DNA from: Lachnospiraceae bacterium UBA5895
Lineage (GTDB): Bacteria; Bacillota; Clostridia; Lachnospirales; Lachnospiraceae
Assembly: GCA_002431915.1 (NCBI GenBank)
Contig: DJEP01000019.1
Location: 1 to 37,472, forward strand
Length of the DNA stretch: 37,472 nucleotides
Direction: 5' to 3'
Shown here in pieces: positions 1-7,648 of this stretch (positions are counted from its first letter, which is position 1; each line of letters begins with the position of its first letter). The notes below the pieces were generated by a model. That model did no database searches and was not told where the DNA came from. It was given only the letters and a program-made list of their open reading frames with translations. A program made the position numbers and the translations under genes.

Positions 1-6
1 TCGCCG

Positions 7-12
7 CCTCCT
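7..12 (-). promoter_or_regulatory. Ribosome binding site of a gene starting just outside the window
   Basis: Read on the minus strand, AGGAGG lies 6 bases from the window edge and no start codon follows within the window. This suggests that a further minus-strand gene begins one or two bases outside and may be cotranscribed with the exonuclease gene upstream. It is inferred from this motif alone. Confidence 0.4.
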
Positions 13-42
13 ACTCGATTTATAGAATATCTGATGGGTGAT

Positions 43-56
43 GTCCCATTTGGGAC
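43..56 (-). other. Short hairpin after the exonuclease gene
   Basis: GTCCCA and TGGGAC form a short perfect inverted repeat, realistically 5 bp with a 4-base loop, three bases past the minus-strand stop codon. No T-run follows, so it is at best a weak terminator or an mRNA 3' structure. Confidence 0.3.
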
Positions 57-59
57 CGG

Positions 60-1166
60 TTAGTAGGTAGATGCGATCATGGACAATACATGGTTGGCAT
101 ACTGCGTAAAACCTTCTCTGTTTTTCTTCATCTCATCGGTTAACTCGAAGAACAATTCTTTACTCTTATAATCTCTCTTAAAGAAAGGAGTAAATAAGAT
201 ATCCCATTGCGGCAGGTAGCAGGAGAACTTTCTGGTATAGCAATTCGCTGCGGAAGCCTGCAGTCTGTGCTCCTTATCGACAAAACCGGCAACGGATTTA
301 TGCAGTGCCACATCCTCTGTGGGAAGATAATAATAATCTTTGTAGTTGGAATAGAAATATTTCAGTTCTTCCTCATAGATCGGTACTTTTAAAGTAGCAT
401 TGTCTCCTTCACCGCGGAAGTAGCAGTTCCCTGCGGATGCGGTTACGGGCTTGGGCAGGGGAGTGGGGATCTGCAGCGTGATCAGCAGCTCTTTGTGTTT
501 GGAACCATTCATGTCTTTGTAGTAATTCGCCTGGACCTTTTTGGCTTTTACGCGGTTTTCATTGAACAGATCGTAGTAGGCAAGAATCGGAAGAACCTCT
601 AACATTCCCTTTAAATCATCTGCGTTATGTAAAAATAATGCTTTTTCCGTGAATTCCGAAGGATTTTTCACATAATCATGGTACAGACCGATCAGCTCAC
701 CACCGGAGAAGACATCGGTACGGGCAATTCCAAGATATTGTTCCAGAGTCTTCTGCTTGCAGTTCGGAAGCTTTAAAAAGAACTTATAGGGAGAGATCCT
801 GCGGTAAATATCGATTCCCCGGAAGCCTTCAAAGGAGAAGGGAAGCTTTAACTGTGTACACTTTTGTGTAATAAAAGGAAGATCAAAATTATTACCGTTA
901 AAATGTACGAGATAGCGGTAATCCCTGGAAAAATCAAAGAAAGCGGTGAGAATCTCTCCTTCTTTGGAATAATCCTCTGCCATCCACTGGATGGTATGCC
1001 ATTTGCCTGCCTGAAAATAGGCACAGCCTATCATATATAAATAAGAAGTACGGGAAGTAAAGCCCGTGGTCTCAATATCGAGAAAAAGGATCTGTTCCAG
1101 AGGCGCCAGCTTATCCAGGGGATAGGAGATCGCGAAATCCTCCAGAGTCTCTTCTGATTTTTTCAT
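60..1166 (-). CDS. YprB-like ribonuclease H-fold (DEDD) exonuclease
   Basis: Predicted 368-residue protein of the YprB/RNase H-like 3'-5' exonuclease group. The exonuclease fold comes first: an Exo I motif LDIETTG puts the metal-binding pair at D30 and E32, an Exo II-type HFNGNNFDLPF follows, and an Exo III-type stretch HNADDLKGML comes later. The C-terminal half, after about residue 220, has no motif I recognise. The start at 1166 is chosen because AGAGG sits 6 bases upstream of that ATG; the longest ORF (to 1280) would add an unconserved, Arg-rich N-terminus running into a hairpin. It is probably a soluble cytoplasmic nuclease, and its substrate is unknown. It is transcribed away from the rnf operon. 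Family assignment is firm; the physiological role is not. Confidence 0.85.
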   Translation of the reverse strand: MKKSEETLEDFAISYPLDKLAPLEQILFLDIETTGFTSRTSYLYMIGCAYFQAGKWHTIQWMAEDYSKEGEILTAFFDFSRDYRYLVHFNGNNFDLPFITQKCTQLKLPFSFEGFRGIDIYRRISPYKFFLKLPNCKQKTLEQYLGIARTDVFSGGELIGLYHDYVKNPSEFTEKALFLHNADDLKGMLEVLPILAYYDLFNENRVKAKKVQANYYKDMNGSKHKELLITLQIPTPLPKPVTASAGNCYFRGEGDNATLKVPIYEEELKYFYSNYKDYYYLPTEDVALHKSVAGFVDKEHRLQASAANCYTRKFSCYLPQWDILFTPFFKRDYKSKELFFELTDEMKKNREGFTQYANHVLSMIASTY

Positions 1167-1247
1167 GTATGACCTCTTTCTGCCGCGTGGGCAAGTTAAT
1201 ATACGCTTTTCTCGTTCTCCGAACTCTCGAAAGCGGTTTATTCCCCA

Positions 1248-1294
1248 CATAGAAAGTTTGTGTTGCCTGCAAACAGTCACACAGACTTTCTATG
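1248..1294. repeat. 16-bp inverted repeat upstream of the exonuclease gene
   Basis: The arms at 1248-1263 and 1279-1294 pair over 16 bases with one G-T wobble. The 15-base loop can form a further CTG/CAG mini-stem. It lies 82 bases upstream of the minus-strand start codon and 47 bases from the divergent rnf -35 box. There is no poly-T directly after either arm. It could be a leader structure, an operator or a remnant of a small mobile repeat. Confidence 0.6.
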
Positions 1295-1340
1295 GGTGAA
1301 TTCATTTTAACACAAAAAAAGATTTTACAGTAGCATTTTG

Positions 1341-1369
1341 TTGATAAAAGTTGATAAAAATAGTACAAT
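1341..1369 (+). promoter_or_regulatory. Sigma-A-type promoter of the rnf operon
   Basis: A -35 box TTGATA (1341-1346) and a -10 box TACAAT (1364-1369) are separated by exactly 17 bases. The predicted start, near 1376, leaves a leader of about 45 bases. AAAGGA at 1407-1412 is the ribosome binding site for rnfC, 9 bases before its ATG. A second TTGATA at 1351 is out of register with the -10 box. Confidence 0.7.
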
Positions 1370-1421
1370 TACCATAATGCAATTTGAAACACAAGTAACT
1401 ATTTAGAAAGGATGTTAGGAA

Positions 1422-2741
1422 ATGGCAAAGTTGACATTTGTAGGCGGAATACATCCCTATGATGGAAAAGATCTGTCCAAGGACAAACCGATCCAGGATG
1501 TCCTGCCCAAGGGAGAAATGGTCTATCCGTTGTCCCAGCATATCGGTGCTCCGGCGAAGCCCATTGTGACAAAAGGAGACAGAGTGCTGGCGGGACAGAA
1601 AATCGCGGAGAGCGGCGGCTTCGTGTCGGCACCAATCTATGCATCTGTGTCGGGTACGGTGAAAACCATTGAGACGAGGCGTGTGGTAACCGGAGATCTG
1701 ATACAGAGTATTGTAATTGACAATGACGGTCTGTATGAGAGCGAAGAATTTCATCCTTATGCACCGGTGGATAAGCTGCAGAAGGAAGAGATCATCGATA
1801 TTGTGAAGGAAGCCGGAATCGTAGGTATGGGTGGTGCCGGATTCCCTACACATATAAAACTGTCACCGAAAGATCCCGATAAAATTGAATATGTAATCGC
1901 CAACTGTGCGGAATGTGAGCCTTATCTGACTTCCGATTACCGCAGGATGATGGAAGAACCGGACAAGCTGATCGGCGGTCTGAAGATCATGCTGAAGCTG
2001 TTCGACAATGCCCACGGTATTCTGGCGGTGGAAGATAATAAACCGGATTGCATTTCACTGCTGAAGCAGCTGACTAAAAACGATCCGCAGATCACAGTCA
2101 AGGCATTGAAGACGAAGTACCCCCAGGGTGCGGAACGTCAGTTGATCTATGCCACAACAGGGCGTAAGATCAATTCCTCCATGCTTCCTGCGGATGTGGG
2201 ATGTATCGTAGACAATGTGGATACTGTAGTGGCTATCTACAGAGCCGTGACGGAAGGACGTCCTTTGATGGAACGTATCATAACCGTTACCGGTGATGCT
2301 GTGGCGAATCCCCGGAATTTCCGTGTACCCATCGGCATGAGCTATCAGGAACTGTTGGATGTGGCAGGTGGATTTAAACAGGAGCCGGAGAAGATCATCT
2401 GCGGTGGTCCCATGATGGGATTCGGTATGTTCCAGCTGGATGTACCTACGACTAAAACATCCACAGCGCTGCTTGCACTGACCCAGGACGATGTATCTGC
2501 TATGGAGCCCGGCCCCTGCATCAACTGCGGACGTTGTGTGGAAGCATGCCCCGGTCGTATAGTGCCCAGTCTACTGGCAACTTATGCAGAGCATTTTGAT
2601 GAAAAAGCATTCGTAGAACATAACGGTATGGAATGTTGTGAGTGCGGCTGTTGTAGTTTTGTATGTCCGGCAAAGCGTCCTCTGACGCAGGAGATCAAAT
2701 CCATGCGTAAGATCCAGCTCGCCAAAAAGAAAAAGAAGTAG
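1422..2741 (+). CDS. rnfC: Electron transport complex subunit RnfC (RsxC)
   Basis: 439 residues. RnfC is the peripheral NADH/FMN-binding subunit of the Rnf complex, which oxidises reduced ferredoxin and reduces NAD+ while moving Na+ or H+ across the membrane. A glycine-rich GMGGAGFPTH motif (about G135-H144) is the flavin/NADH-site signature. Two C-terminal 4Fe-4S motifs follow: C366-x2-C369-x2-C372-x3-C376 and C405-x2-C408-x2-C411-x3-C415. A basic KKKKK tail ends the protein. There is no membrane segment. It is the first gene of a six-gene operon in the order C-D-G-E-A-B, the arrangement known from clostridia and Acetobacterium. Its length is typical of the clostridial form, shorter than the long-tailed E. 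coli protein. Confidence 0.97.
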   Translation: MAKLTFVGGIHPYDGKDLSKDKPIQDVLPKGEMVYPLSQHIGAPAKPIVTKGDRVLAGQKIAESGGFVSAPIYASVSGTVKTIETRRVVTGDLIQSIVIDNDGLYESEEFHPYAPVDKLQKEEIIDIVKEAGIVGMGGAGFPTHIKLSPKDPDKIEYVIANCAECEPYLTSDYRRMMEEPDKLIGGLKIMLKLFDNAHGILAVEDNKPDCISLLKQLTKNDPQITVKALKTKYPQGAERQLIYATTGRKINSSMLPADVGCIVDNVDTVVAIYRAVTEGRPLMERIITVTGDAVANPRNFRVPIGMSYQELLDVAGGFKQEPEKIICGGPMMGFGMFQLDVPTTKTSTALLALTQDDVSAMEPGPCINCGRCVEACPGRIVPSLLATYAEHFDEKAFVEHNGMECCECGCCSFVCPAKRPLTQEIKSMRKIQLAKKKKK

Positions 2742-2753
2742 GAGGGAAGAACA

Positions 2754-3695
2754 TTGAGCGGACTTTTGAAAGTATCTTCAAATCCTCACATAAGGTCGAA
2801 AGTAACGACCAGCAGTATTATGACGGCTGTGGTGATTGCACTGCTGCCTGCTGCCGGTTTCGGAATCTATAACTTTGGTCCCAGAGCACTGGCAGTGATG
2901 GCTGTGACCATTGCAAGCACAGTCCTGACAGAATTGTTATTCGGCTGGCTCTGGAAGAAAAAAATCACCATTACCGATATGTCTGCGGTAGTAACGGGAC
3001 TTTTGCTGGCACTGAACCTACCGGTGAGCATTCCACTGTGGATGGCGGCTTTGGGTGGTGTATTTGCGATTCTTGTAGTAAAAATGTTGTTCGGTGGTCT
3101 GGGACAGAACTTCATGAACCCGGCACTGGCAGCCAGATGTTTTCTGTTGATCTCTTTCCCGTCACAGATGACGAATTTTACCTGTGATGCCTATACCGGG
3201 GCGACTCCCCTGGCAGCATTGAAAGCAGGAGAGAGTGTCAATGTCATGAATATGATCGTAGGTAAGACTGCCGGTACCATCGGTGAGACTTCCGTGATCG
3301 CGTTGTTAATCGGTGCATGTTTCCTGATCCTGATCGGTGTGATCGACCTTCGGATTCCCGGTACATATATTGTTACCGTGATCCTGTTTGCCGGAATTTT
3401 CGGCGGACATGGATTTGATCCGGCATATCTGTCTGCACAGCTTGCCGGCGGTGGTTTGATCCTGGGAGCTTTCTTCATGGCAACGGATTATGTGACCAGA
3501 CCCATTACCATCAAAGGGCAGTATGTATACGGCATTGTTCTGGGACTTCTCACTGGAATCTTCCGTATCTTCGGACCGGGCGCGGAAGGCGTATCCTATG
3601 CGATTATTTTAGGTAACCTTTTAGTACCTCTGATTGAGAAATTCACCATGCCGACAGCTTTTGGCAGAAAGGCAGGTGCGAGACGTGAAAAATAA
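2754..3695 (+). CDS. rnfD: Electron transport complex subunit RnfD (RsxD)
   Basis: 313 residues, an integral membrane subunit with about nine or ten hydrophobic segments. The flavinylation motif DAYTGAT (Dxx[S/T]GAT) is present, with T151 the expected site where ApbE attaches FMN by a phosphoester bond. The start codon is TTG: GGAGG at 2741-2745 sits 8 bases upstream and no ATG is in a suitable position. The gene begins 12 bases after rnfC and its end overlaps rnfG by 11 bases, which suggests translational coupling. No apbE flavin transferase gene lies in this window, so that function must be encoded elsewhere. Confidence 0.96.
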   Translation: MSGLLKVSSNPHIRSKVTTSSIMTAVVIALLPAAGFGIYNFGPRALAVMAVTIASTVLTELLFGWLWKKKITITDMSAVVTGLLLALNLPVSIPLWMAALGGVFAILVVKMLFGGLGQNFMNPALAARCFLLISFPSQMTNFTCDAYTGATPLAALKAGESVNVMNMIVGKTAGTIGETSVIALLIGACFLILIGVIDLRIPGTYIVTVILFAGIFGGHGFDPAYLSAQLAGGGLILGAFFMATDYVTRPITIKGQYVYGIVLGLLTGIFRIFGPGAEGVSYAIILGNLLVPLIEKFTMPTAFGRKAGARREK

Positions 3696-4311
3696 TAAAG
3701 ATATTCAGGCAATGTTAAAAGAAGCGGGCATTTTGTTCGCAATCACTCTGATTGCGGGACTGTTACTTGGTTTTGTCTATGAACTGACCAAGGAGCCCAT
3801 CCGCCAGCAGGAGGAAAAGGCAGTGCAGGAAGCCTGCCAGGCAGTTTTTGCGGATGCGGAACATTTTGAAGAACTGGATGCTTATACACCTTCCGCGGAT
3901 ACCGCACAGAAGTTATCCGATACCGGAATTACCATCGGTACGGTCTATGAGGCACAGGATGCTTCAGGAACACAGTTAGGTTACGTGATCCAGACGACGA
4001 CTTCCGAAGGTTACGGCGGTAATATCGTGTTGTACGTAGGTATCCGCCTGGACGGAACGGTCAATGACATTTCGATCTTAAGCATCTCCGAGACTCCGGG
4101 ACTTGGTATGAAAGCCGGCGATGTGCTGGTACCGCAGTTTCATAATAAGAATGTGAAGAGCTTCACTTATACGAAGACCGGTGCTGCCTCCGACAGTGAG
4201 ATCGATGCCATCAGTGGAGCAACCATTACGACTAAGGCAGTGACCAATGCCGTCAACGGAAGCCTTCTGGCATTTAATGATTATGTACAGGGAGGTGCAG
4301 GCAATGAATAA
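3685..4311 (+). CDS. rnfG: Electron transport complex subunit RnfG (RsxG)
   Basis: 208 residues with one N-terminal membrane segment (about residues 13-31), followed by an extracytoplasmic FMN-binding domain. The motif DAISGAT marks T180 as the probable covalent FMN site. The start is GTG at 3685, with AGGTG six bases upstream. The longer reading that begins at 3634 would add 17 residues encoded inside rnfD and gives no sensible N-terminus. The gene overlaps rnfD by 11 bases and rnfE by 8, so the middle of the operon is tightly coupled. In the complex it passes electrons between the flavins of RnfD and RnfG. Confidence 0.95.
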   Translation: MKNNKDIQAMLKEAGILFAITLIAGLLLGFVYELTKEPIRQQEEKAVQEACQAVFADAEHFEELDAYTPSADTAQKLSDTGITIGTVYEAQDASGTQLGYVIQTTTSEGYGGNIVLYVGIRLDGTVNDISILSISETPGLGMKAGDVLVPQFHNKNVKSFTYTKTGAASDSEIDAISGATITTKAVTNAVNGSLLAFNDYVQGGAGNE

Positions 4312-5101
4312 AGCGGGCGAAAGACTATATAACGGTATTATAAAAGAGAACCCTACCTTTGTACTGATGCTTGGAATGTGTCCCACACTGGCGGTTACCA
4401 CATCTGCTATGAACGGACTGGGCATGGGACTTACCACAGCGATGGTGCTTACCATGAGTAATCTGATCATTTCCCTGCTCAGAAAAGTGATCCCCAGCAG
4501 AGTAAGAATTCCTGCGTTTATCGTGATCATTGCATCTTTCGTAACTGCAGTACAGCTGCTGTTACAGGCATATCTGCCGTCACTGAACGATGCCCTGGGC
4601 GTGTACATTCCACTGATCGTGGTAAACTGTATCATTTTAGGAAGAGCGGAGAGCTATGCATATTCCAATCCTCCCATTCCGTCGCTGTTTGACGGGCTGG
4701 GCATGGGGCTTGGATTCTCCCTGGCGCTGACCTGTATCGGTGCAGTGAGAGAGATACTGGCGGCAGGATCCATCTTCGGATTTCAGATCATGCCGGATTC
4801 TTATGTGACAATCAATATTTTTGGGCTGGCACCCGGTGCATTCTTCGTACTGGCTGCACTGACGGCTCTGCAGAATTATGTGAAGAACAAGAGAAAACTG
4901 GCAGACAAGGATTACGAGAAGATCCAGTCCGGCTGCGGACATGACTGTCTCCACTGCGGAGAGAGCGGCTGTTCCGAGCGGTTTTATGATAATACAGAAA
5001 ATGCAGAAAATACAGCGGGGTCTGCCGTGACAGATATGAAGAAGGCAAGGGCTGCTGCCGATGCATTTGAGACCATCGATTTAGATAAGGAGGACAAATA
5101 A
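4304..5101 (+). CDS. rnfE: Electron transport complex subunit RnfE (RsxE) with Cys-rich tail
   Basis: 265 residues: a membrane domain of about six helices (residues 1 to about 200) of the RnfA/RnfE/NqrD/NqrE family, then a soluble extension. RnfE and RnfA form the inverted pair that holds a membrane-embedded iron-sulfur centre. The start at ATG 4304 is set by GGAGGTG at 4291-4297; the alternative at 4247 lies inside rnfG. The tail is unusual. It carries C211-x3-C215-x2-C218-x4-C223 with H213 and H217, then a run rich in Glu, Asn and Ala. This spacing could bind a metal or an Fe-S cluster, but that is inference. The first about 200 residues match the usual family length. Confidence 0.94.
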   Translation: MNKAGERLYNGIIKENPTFVLMLGMCPTLAVTTSAMNGLGMGLTTAMVLTMSNLIISLLRKVIPSRVRIPAFIVIIASFVTAVQLLLQAYLPSLNDALGVYIPLIVVNCIILGRAESYAYSNPPIPSLFDGLGMGLGFSLALTCIGAVREILAAGSIFGFQIMPDSYVTINIFGLAPGAFFVLAALTALQNYVKNKRKLADKDYEKIQSGCGHDCLHCGESGCSERFYDNTENAENTAGSAVTDMKKARAAADAFETIDLDKEDK

Positions 5102-5686
5102 ATGGATAGTGTAAAAGATATGCTTCTGTTACTGATCAGTTCCTCCATTGTCAGCAATATCGTGTTAAGCCAGTTCATGGGATTGTGCCCGTTCCTCGGC
5201 GTATCCCGTAAGATCAAGACGGCAGGCGGCATGGGCATGGCGGTTATCTTCGTTATCACTCTGGCAAGTGCGGTAGCGGGCGTGATCTATAAGTTCATTT
5301 TACAGCCGTTGCACATTGAGTACTTAGAGACTATTGTATTTATCCTTGTCATTGCGGCACTGGTACAGTTCGTGGAAATGTTCCTGAAAAAAGCAATGCC
5401 CTCCCTGTATCAGGCACTGGGTGTCTATCTGCCTCTGATTACCACCAACTGTGCGGTATTAGGTGTTGCCATTACCAACGTACAGAAGGAATACGGCATC
5501 TTAACCGGTATTGTGAACGGTTTCGCCACGGCACTTGGTTTTACCATTGCCATCGTGATCTTAGCTGGACTGCGTGAGAAGATGGAATACAACGAAGTTC
5601 CGGAATCCTTCAAGGGAATGCCTATGGTGCTGCTGACAGCAGGACTGATGGCCATTGCTTTCTGCGGATTCTCCGGTCTGATTTAG
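5102..5686 (+). CDS. rnfA: Electron transport complex subunit RnfA (RsxA)
   Basis: 194 residues, all membrane domain with six predicted helices, homologous to RnfE and NqrE. The N-terminal SSSIVSNIVLSQFMGLCPFLG segment and the TTNCAVLGVA segment each contain a Cys in a half-helix. In the family these Cys residues, together with those of RnfE, bind the intramembrane Fe-S centre. The ATG follows the rnfE stop codon directly, and AAGGAGG lies within the end of rnfE. The length is standard for the family. Confidence 0.96.
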   Translation: MDSVKDMLLLLISSSIVSNIVLSQFMGLCPFLGVSRKIKTAGGMGMAVIFVITLASAVAGVIYKFILQPLHIEYLETIVFILVIAALVQFVEMFLKKAMPSLYQALGVYLPLITTNCAVLGVAITNVQKEYGILTGIVNGFATALGFTIAIVILAGLREKMEYNEVPESFKGMPMVLLTAGLMAIAFCGFSGLI

Positions 5687-5704
5687 GAAGGGAGTAACTT
5701 AAAG

Positions 5705-6502
5705 ATGAGTATAATAGGAATTCTGATTGCTGCGGCATGTGTCGGAATCGTCGGCATCTTTGTGGGACTGTTCCTCGGCGTGGCCGGTATTAAATTCAAA
5801 GTAGAAGTAGATGAGAAGGAAGAGGCGGTACTTGCCGCCCTTCCCGGTAATAACTGCGGTGGCTGTGGATTCGCCGGATGTTCCGGACTGGCAGCTGCCA
5901 TTGCAAAGGGAGAGGCTGCAGTGAACACCTGCCCCGTAGGCGGAGAGGAAGTCGGCAAAAAGATCGCTGCCATCATGGGTGTGGAGGCTGGAGCTTCCGA
6001 ACGTAAGGTGGCATATGTCCACTGCCAGGGAGACTGTGACCGGACGAAAATGGATTATGATTATTATGGCATCAAAGACTGCCGGATGATGAGGTTTGTC
6101 CCCGGTGGCGGTCCGAAGTCCTGCAACAGTGGCTGTCTGGGATTTGGAACCTGCGCACAGGTATGCCCGTTTGACGCCATACATGTAGAGAATGGTGTAG
6201 CGGTAGTAGATAAGGAAAAATGTAAGGCCTGCGGAAAATGCGTGGAAGTATGTCCCAAGCATCTGATCAGCTTAAGACCGTATTCCAATACCGTGCAGGT
6301 AGCGTGCAGTTCCACAGACAAAGGTCCCGTTACCATGAAAGCCTGCACCGCAGGCTGTGTGGGCTGCGGTATCTGTGTGAAGAACTGCCAGCATGATGCG
6401 GTGAAAGTAGAGAACTTCCATGCAATCATTGACCCGGAGAAATGTGTGGGGTGTGGTGCCTGCATGGAGAAGTGCCCGAAGAAATGTATCGTAAAGGCAT
6501 AA
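5705..6502 (+). CDS. rnfB: Electron transport complex subunit RnfB (RsxB), polyferredoxin
   Basis: 265 residues. An N-terminal membrane anchor (about residues 3-25) is followed by the 4Fe-4S domain C51-x2-C54-x4-C59-x16-C76, typical of RnfB. Next comes a CNSGCLGFGTC stretch with CP, and then ferredoxin motifs of the CxxCxxCxxxCP type, ending with one at the C-terminus. RnfB is the entry point for electrons from reduced ferredoxin. The cluster-rich form is the clostridial/acetogen type. It is the last rnf gene and starts 18 bases after rnfA, with GGAAGGGAG upstream. The next gene follows after only 24 bases, so it may share the transcript. Confidence 0.96.
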   Translation: MSIIGILIAAACVGIVGIFVGLFLGVAGIKFKVEVDEKEEAVLAALPGNNCGGCGFAGCSGLAAAIAKGEAAVNTCPVGGEEVGKKIAAIMGVEAGASERKVAYVHCQGDCDRTKMDYDYYGIKDCRMMRFVPGGGPKSCNSGCLGFGTCAQVCPFDAIHVENGVAVVDKEKCKACGKCVEVCPKHLISLRPYSNTVQVACSSTDKGPVTMKACTAGCVGCGICVKNCQHDAVKVENFHAIIDPEKCVGCGACMEKCPKKCIVKA

Positions 6503-6526
6503 AAATGATTTCAAAGGAGAAAAGGT

Positions 6527-7648
6527 ATGCGTCTTCCGGACGATTATGAAGATCACGGAGGCGGGCTGACACCTACGGTGATCAGTGCCATTGTGGCTGT
6601 CACGATCTTTGTGGCGGTGATTCTTACAGTGGTACTGGTCATGAATAGGAGACCCACATCCCACCAACAGAATACTTCGGCTGCACAGACGGAGAGTACT
6701 TCTCTGACGGGAAGTAATCAGACAAATAAATACCCGGATACGCAGGACCTGATTACCGGAAGCACATTATCTCCTTCGGATCTGGACTTCTGGGACAAGT
6801 TCCCTGAGGCGACGGCGACACCGGTGCCTTCCGCGGATCCTTCCCCACAGGATGGGAAAAAGGAGACAGCGGAATCAGATCCTTCCACGGACGGAAAACA
6901 CACCCTGGTGACCAACCGGGACGGCAGGGAAGAATGGGTGCTGATCAGCCCGTATCTTCCGAAGCATGAATACGATTTCACCAAACTGGTATGCCAGTCG
7001 AACCTGATGAAATACTATCAGGATGGAAAATTAACTTCCTATGTGGGAGTGGATATTTCCAAATATCAGGATTATGTAGATTTTCTGAAACTGAAAAAAG
7101 CCGGTGTGGATTTTGTGATGCTCCGGGTAGGAGCCAGAGGTTACGGCAGCGGACAGATCGTGCTGGATGATTATTTTACGGATAATATCAAGAGAGCCAC
7201 CGATGCGGGACTTCAGATCGGCGTATATTTTACTTCCCAGGCAATCACAGAGGAAGAAGCGGTAGAGGAAGCAAATGTGGTCCTTGAGAATATCAAAGAC
7301 TACAAGGTCACTTATCCGGTGGCGTTTGATATGAGCTTTGTGGAGAATGACACAGCGAGGATCGAGAGTGTCAGCAGGGCGGATAAGACGAAAATCACGA
7401 AGGCTTTTCTGGACACGATAGCAGCAGCGGGATATAAAACTCTGCTCTACGGAGACAAAGAATGGCTGATCAAGGAAATCGACCTGTCCAAGCTGTCGGC
7501 GTACGATGTATGGCTGTCACAGCTTACGGATATCCCGGATTATCCGTACCGTTTTACCATGTGGCAGTATGCCAATGATGTGGCAATTGACGGTATCGCG
7601 GGCTATGCCGATATGAATATCAGCTTTATTGATTATTCGGAGAAATAG
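6527..7648 (+). CDS. Membrane-anchored GH25 (lysozyme-like) protein, catalytic Glu apparently missing
   Basis: 373 residues. A membrane segment spans about residues 16-39, followed by a Ser/Thr/Pro/Asp-rich linker (about 41-125) and a C-terminal GH25-like barrel (about 165-373). GH25 enzymes cut the MurNAc-GlcNAc bond of peptidoglycan. The first conserved Asp is visible in GVDISKYQ (D176). The family's DxE pair appears here as D268-M269-S270, so the usual catalytic Glu is replaced by Ser. The barrel is otherwise well kept (RVGARGYG, IGVYF, WQY). It may bind peptidoglycan without cutting it, or use a displaced acid such as E274. It lies 24 bases after rnfB. Family membership is likely; activity is doubtful. 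Confidence 0.8.
   Translation: MRLPDDYEDHGGGLTPTVISAIVAVTIFVAVILTVVLVMNRRPTSHQQNTSAAQTESTSLTGSNQTNKYPDTQDLITGSTLSPSDLDFWDKFPEATATPVPSADPSPQDGKKETAESDPSTDGKHTLVTNRDGREEWVLISPYLPKHEYDFTKLVCQSNLMKYYQDGKLTSYVGVDISKYQDYVDFLKLKKAGVDFVMLRVGARGYGSGQIVLDDYFTDNIKRATDAGLQIGVYFTSQAITEEEAVEEANVVLENIKDYKVTYPVAFDMSFVENDTARIESVSRADKTKITKAFLDTIAAAGYKTLLYGDKEWLIKEIDLSKLSAYDVWLSQLTDIPDYPYRFTMWQYANDVAIDGIAGYADMNISFIDYSEK

Noticed and set aside
1302..1853. 183-residue minus-strand ORF over the rnf promoter and rnfC
   Set aside because: Its 5' part lies antisense to rnfC, it is rich in Cys and His in the manner of a shadow frame, and it has no ribosome binding site.
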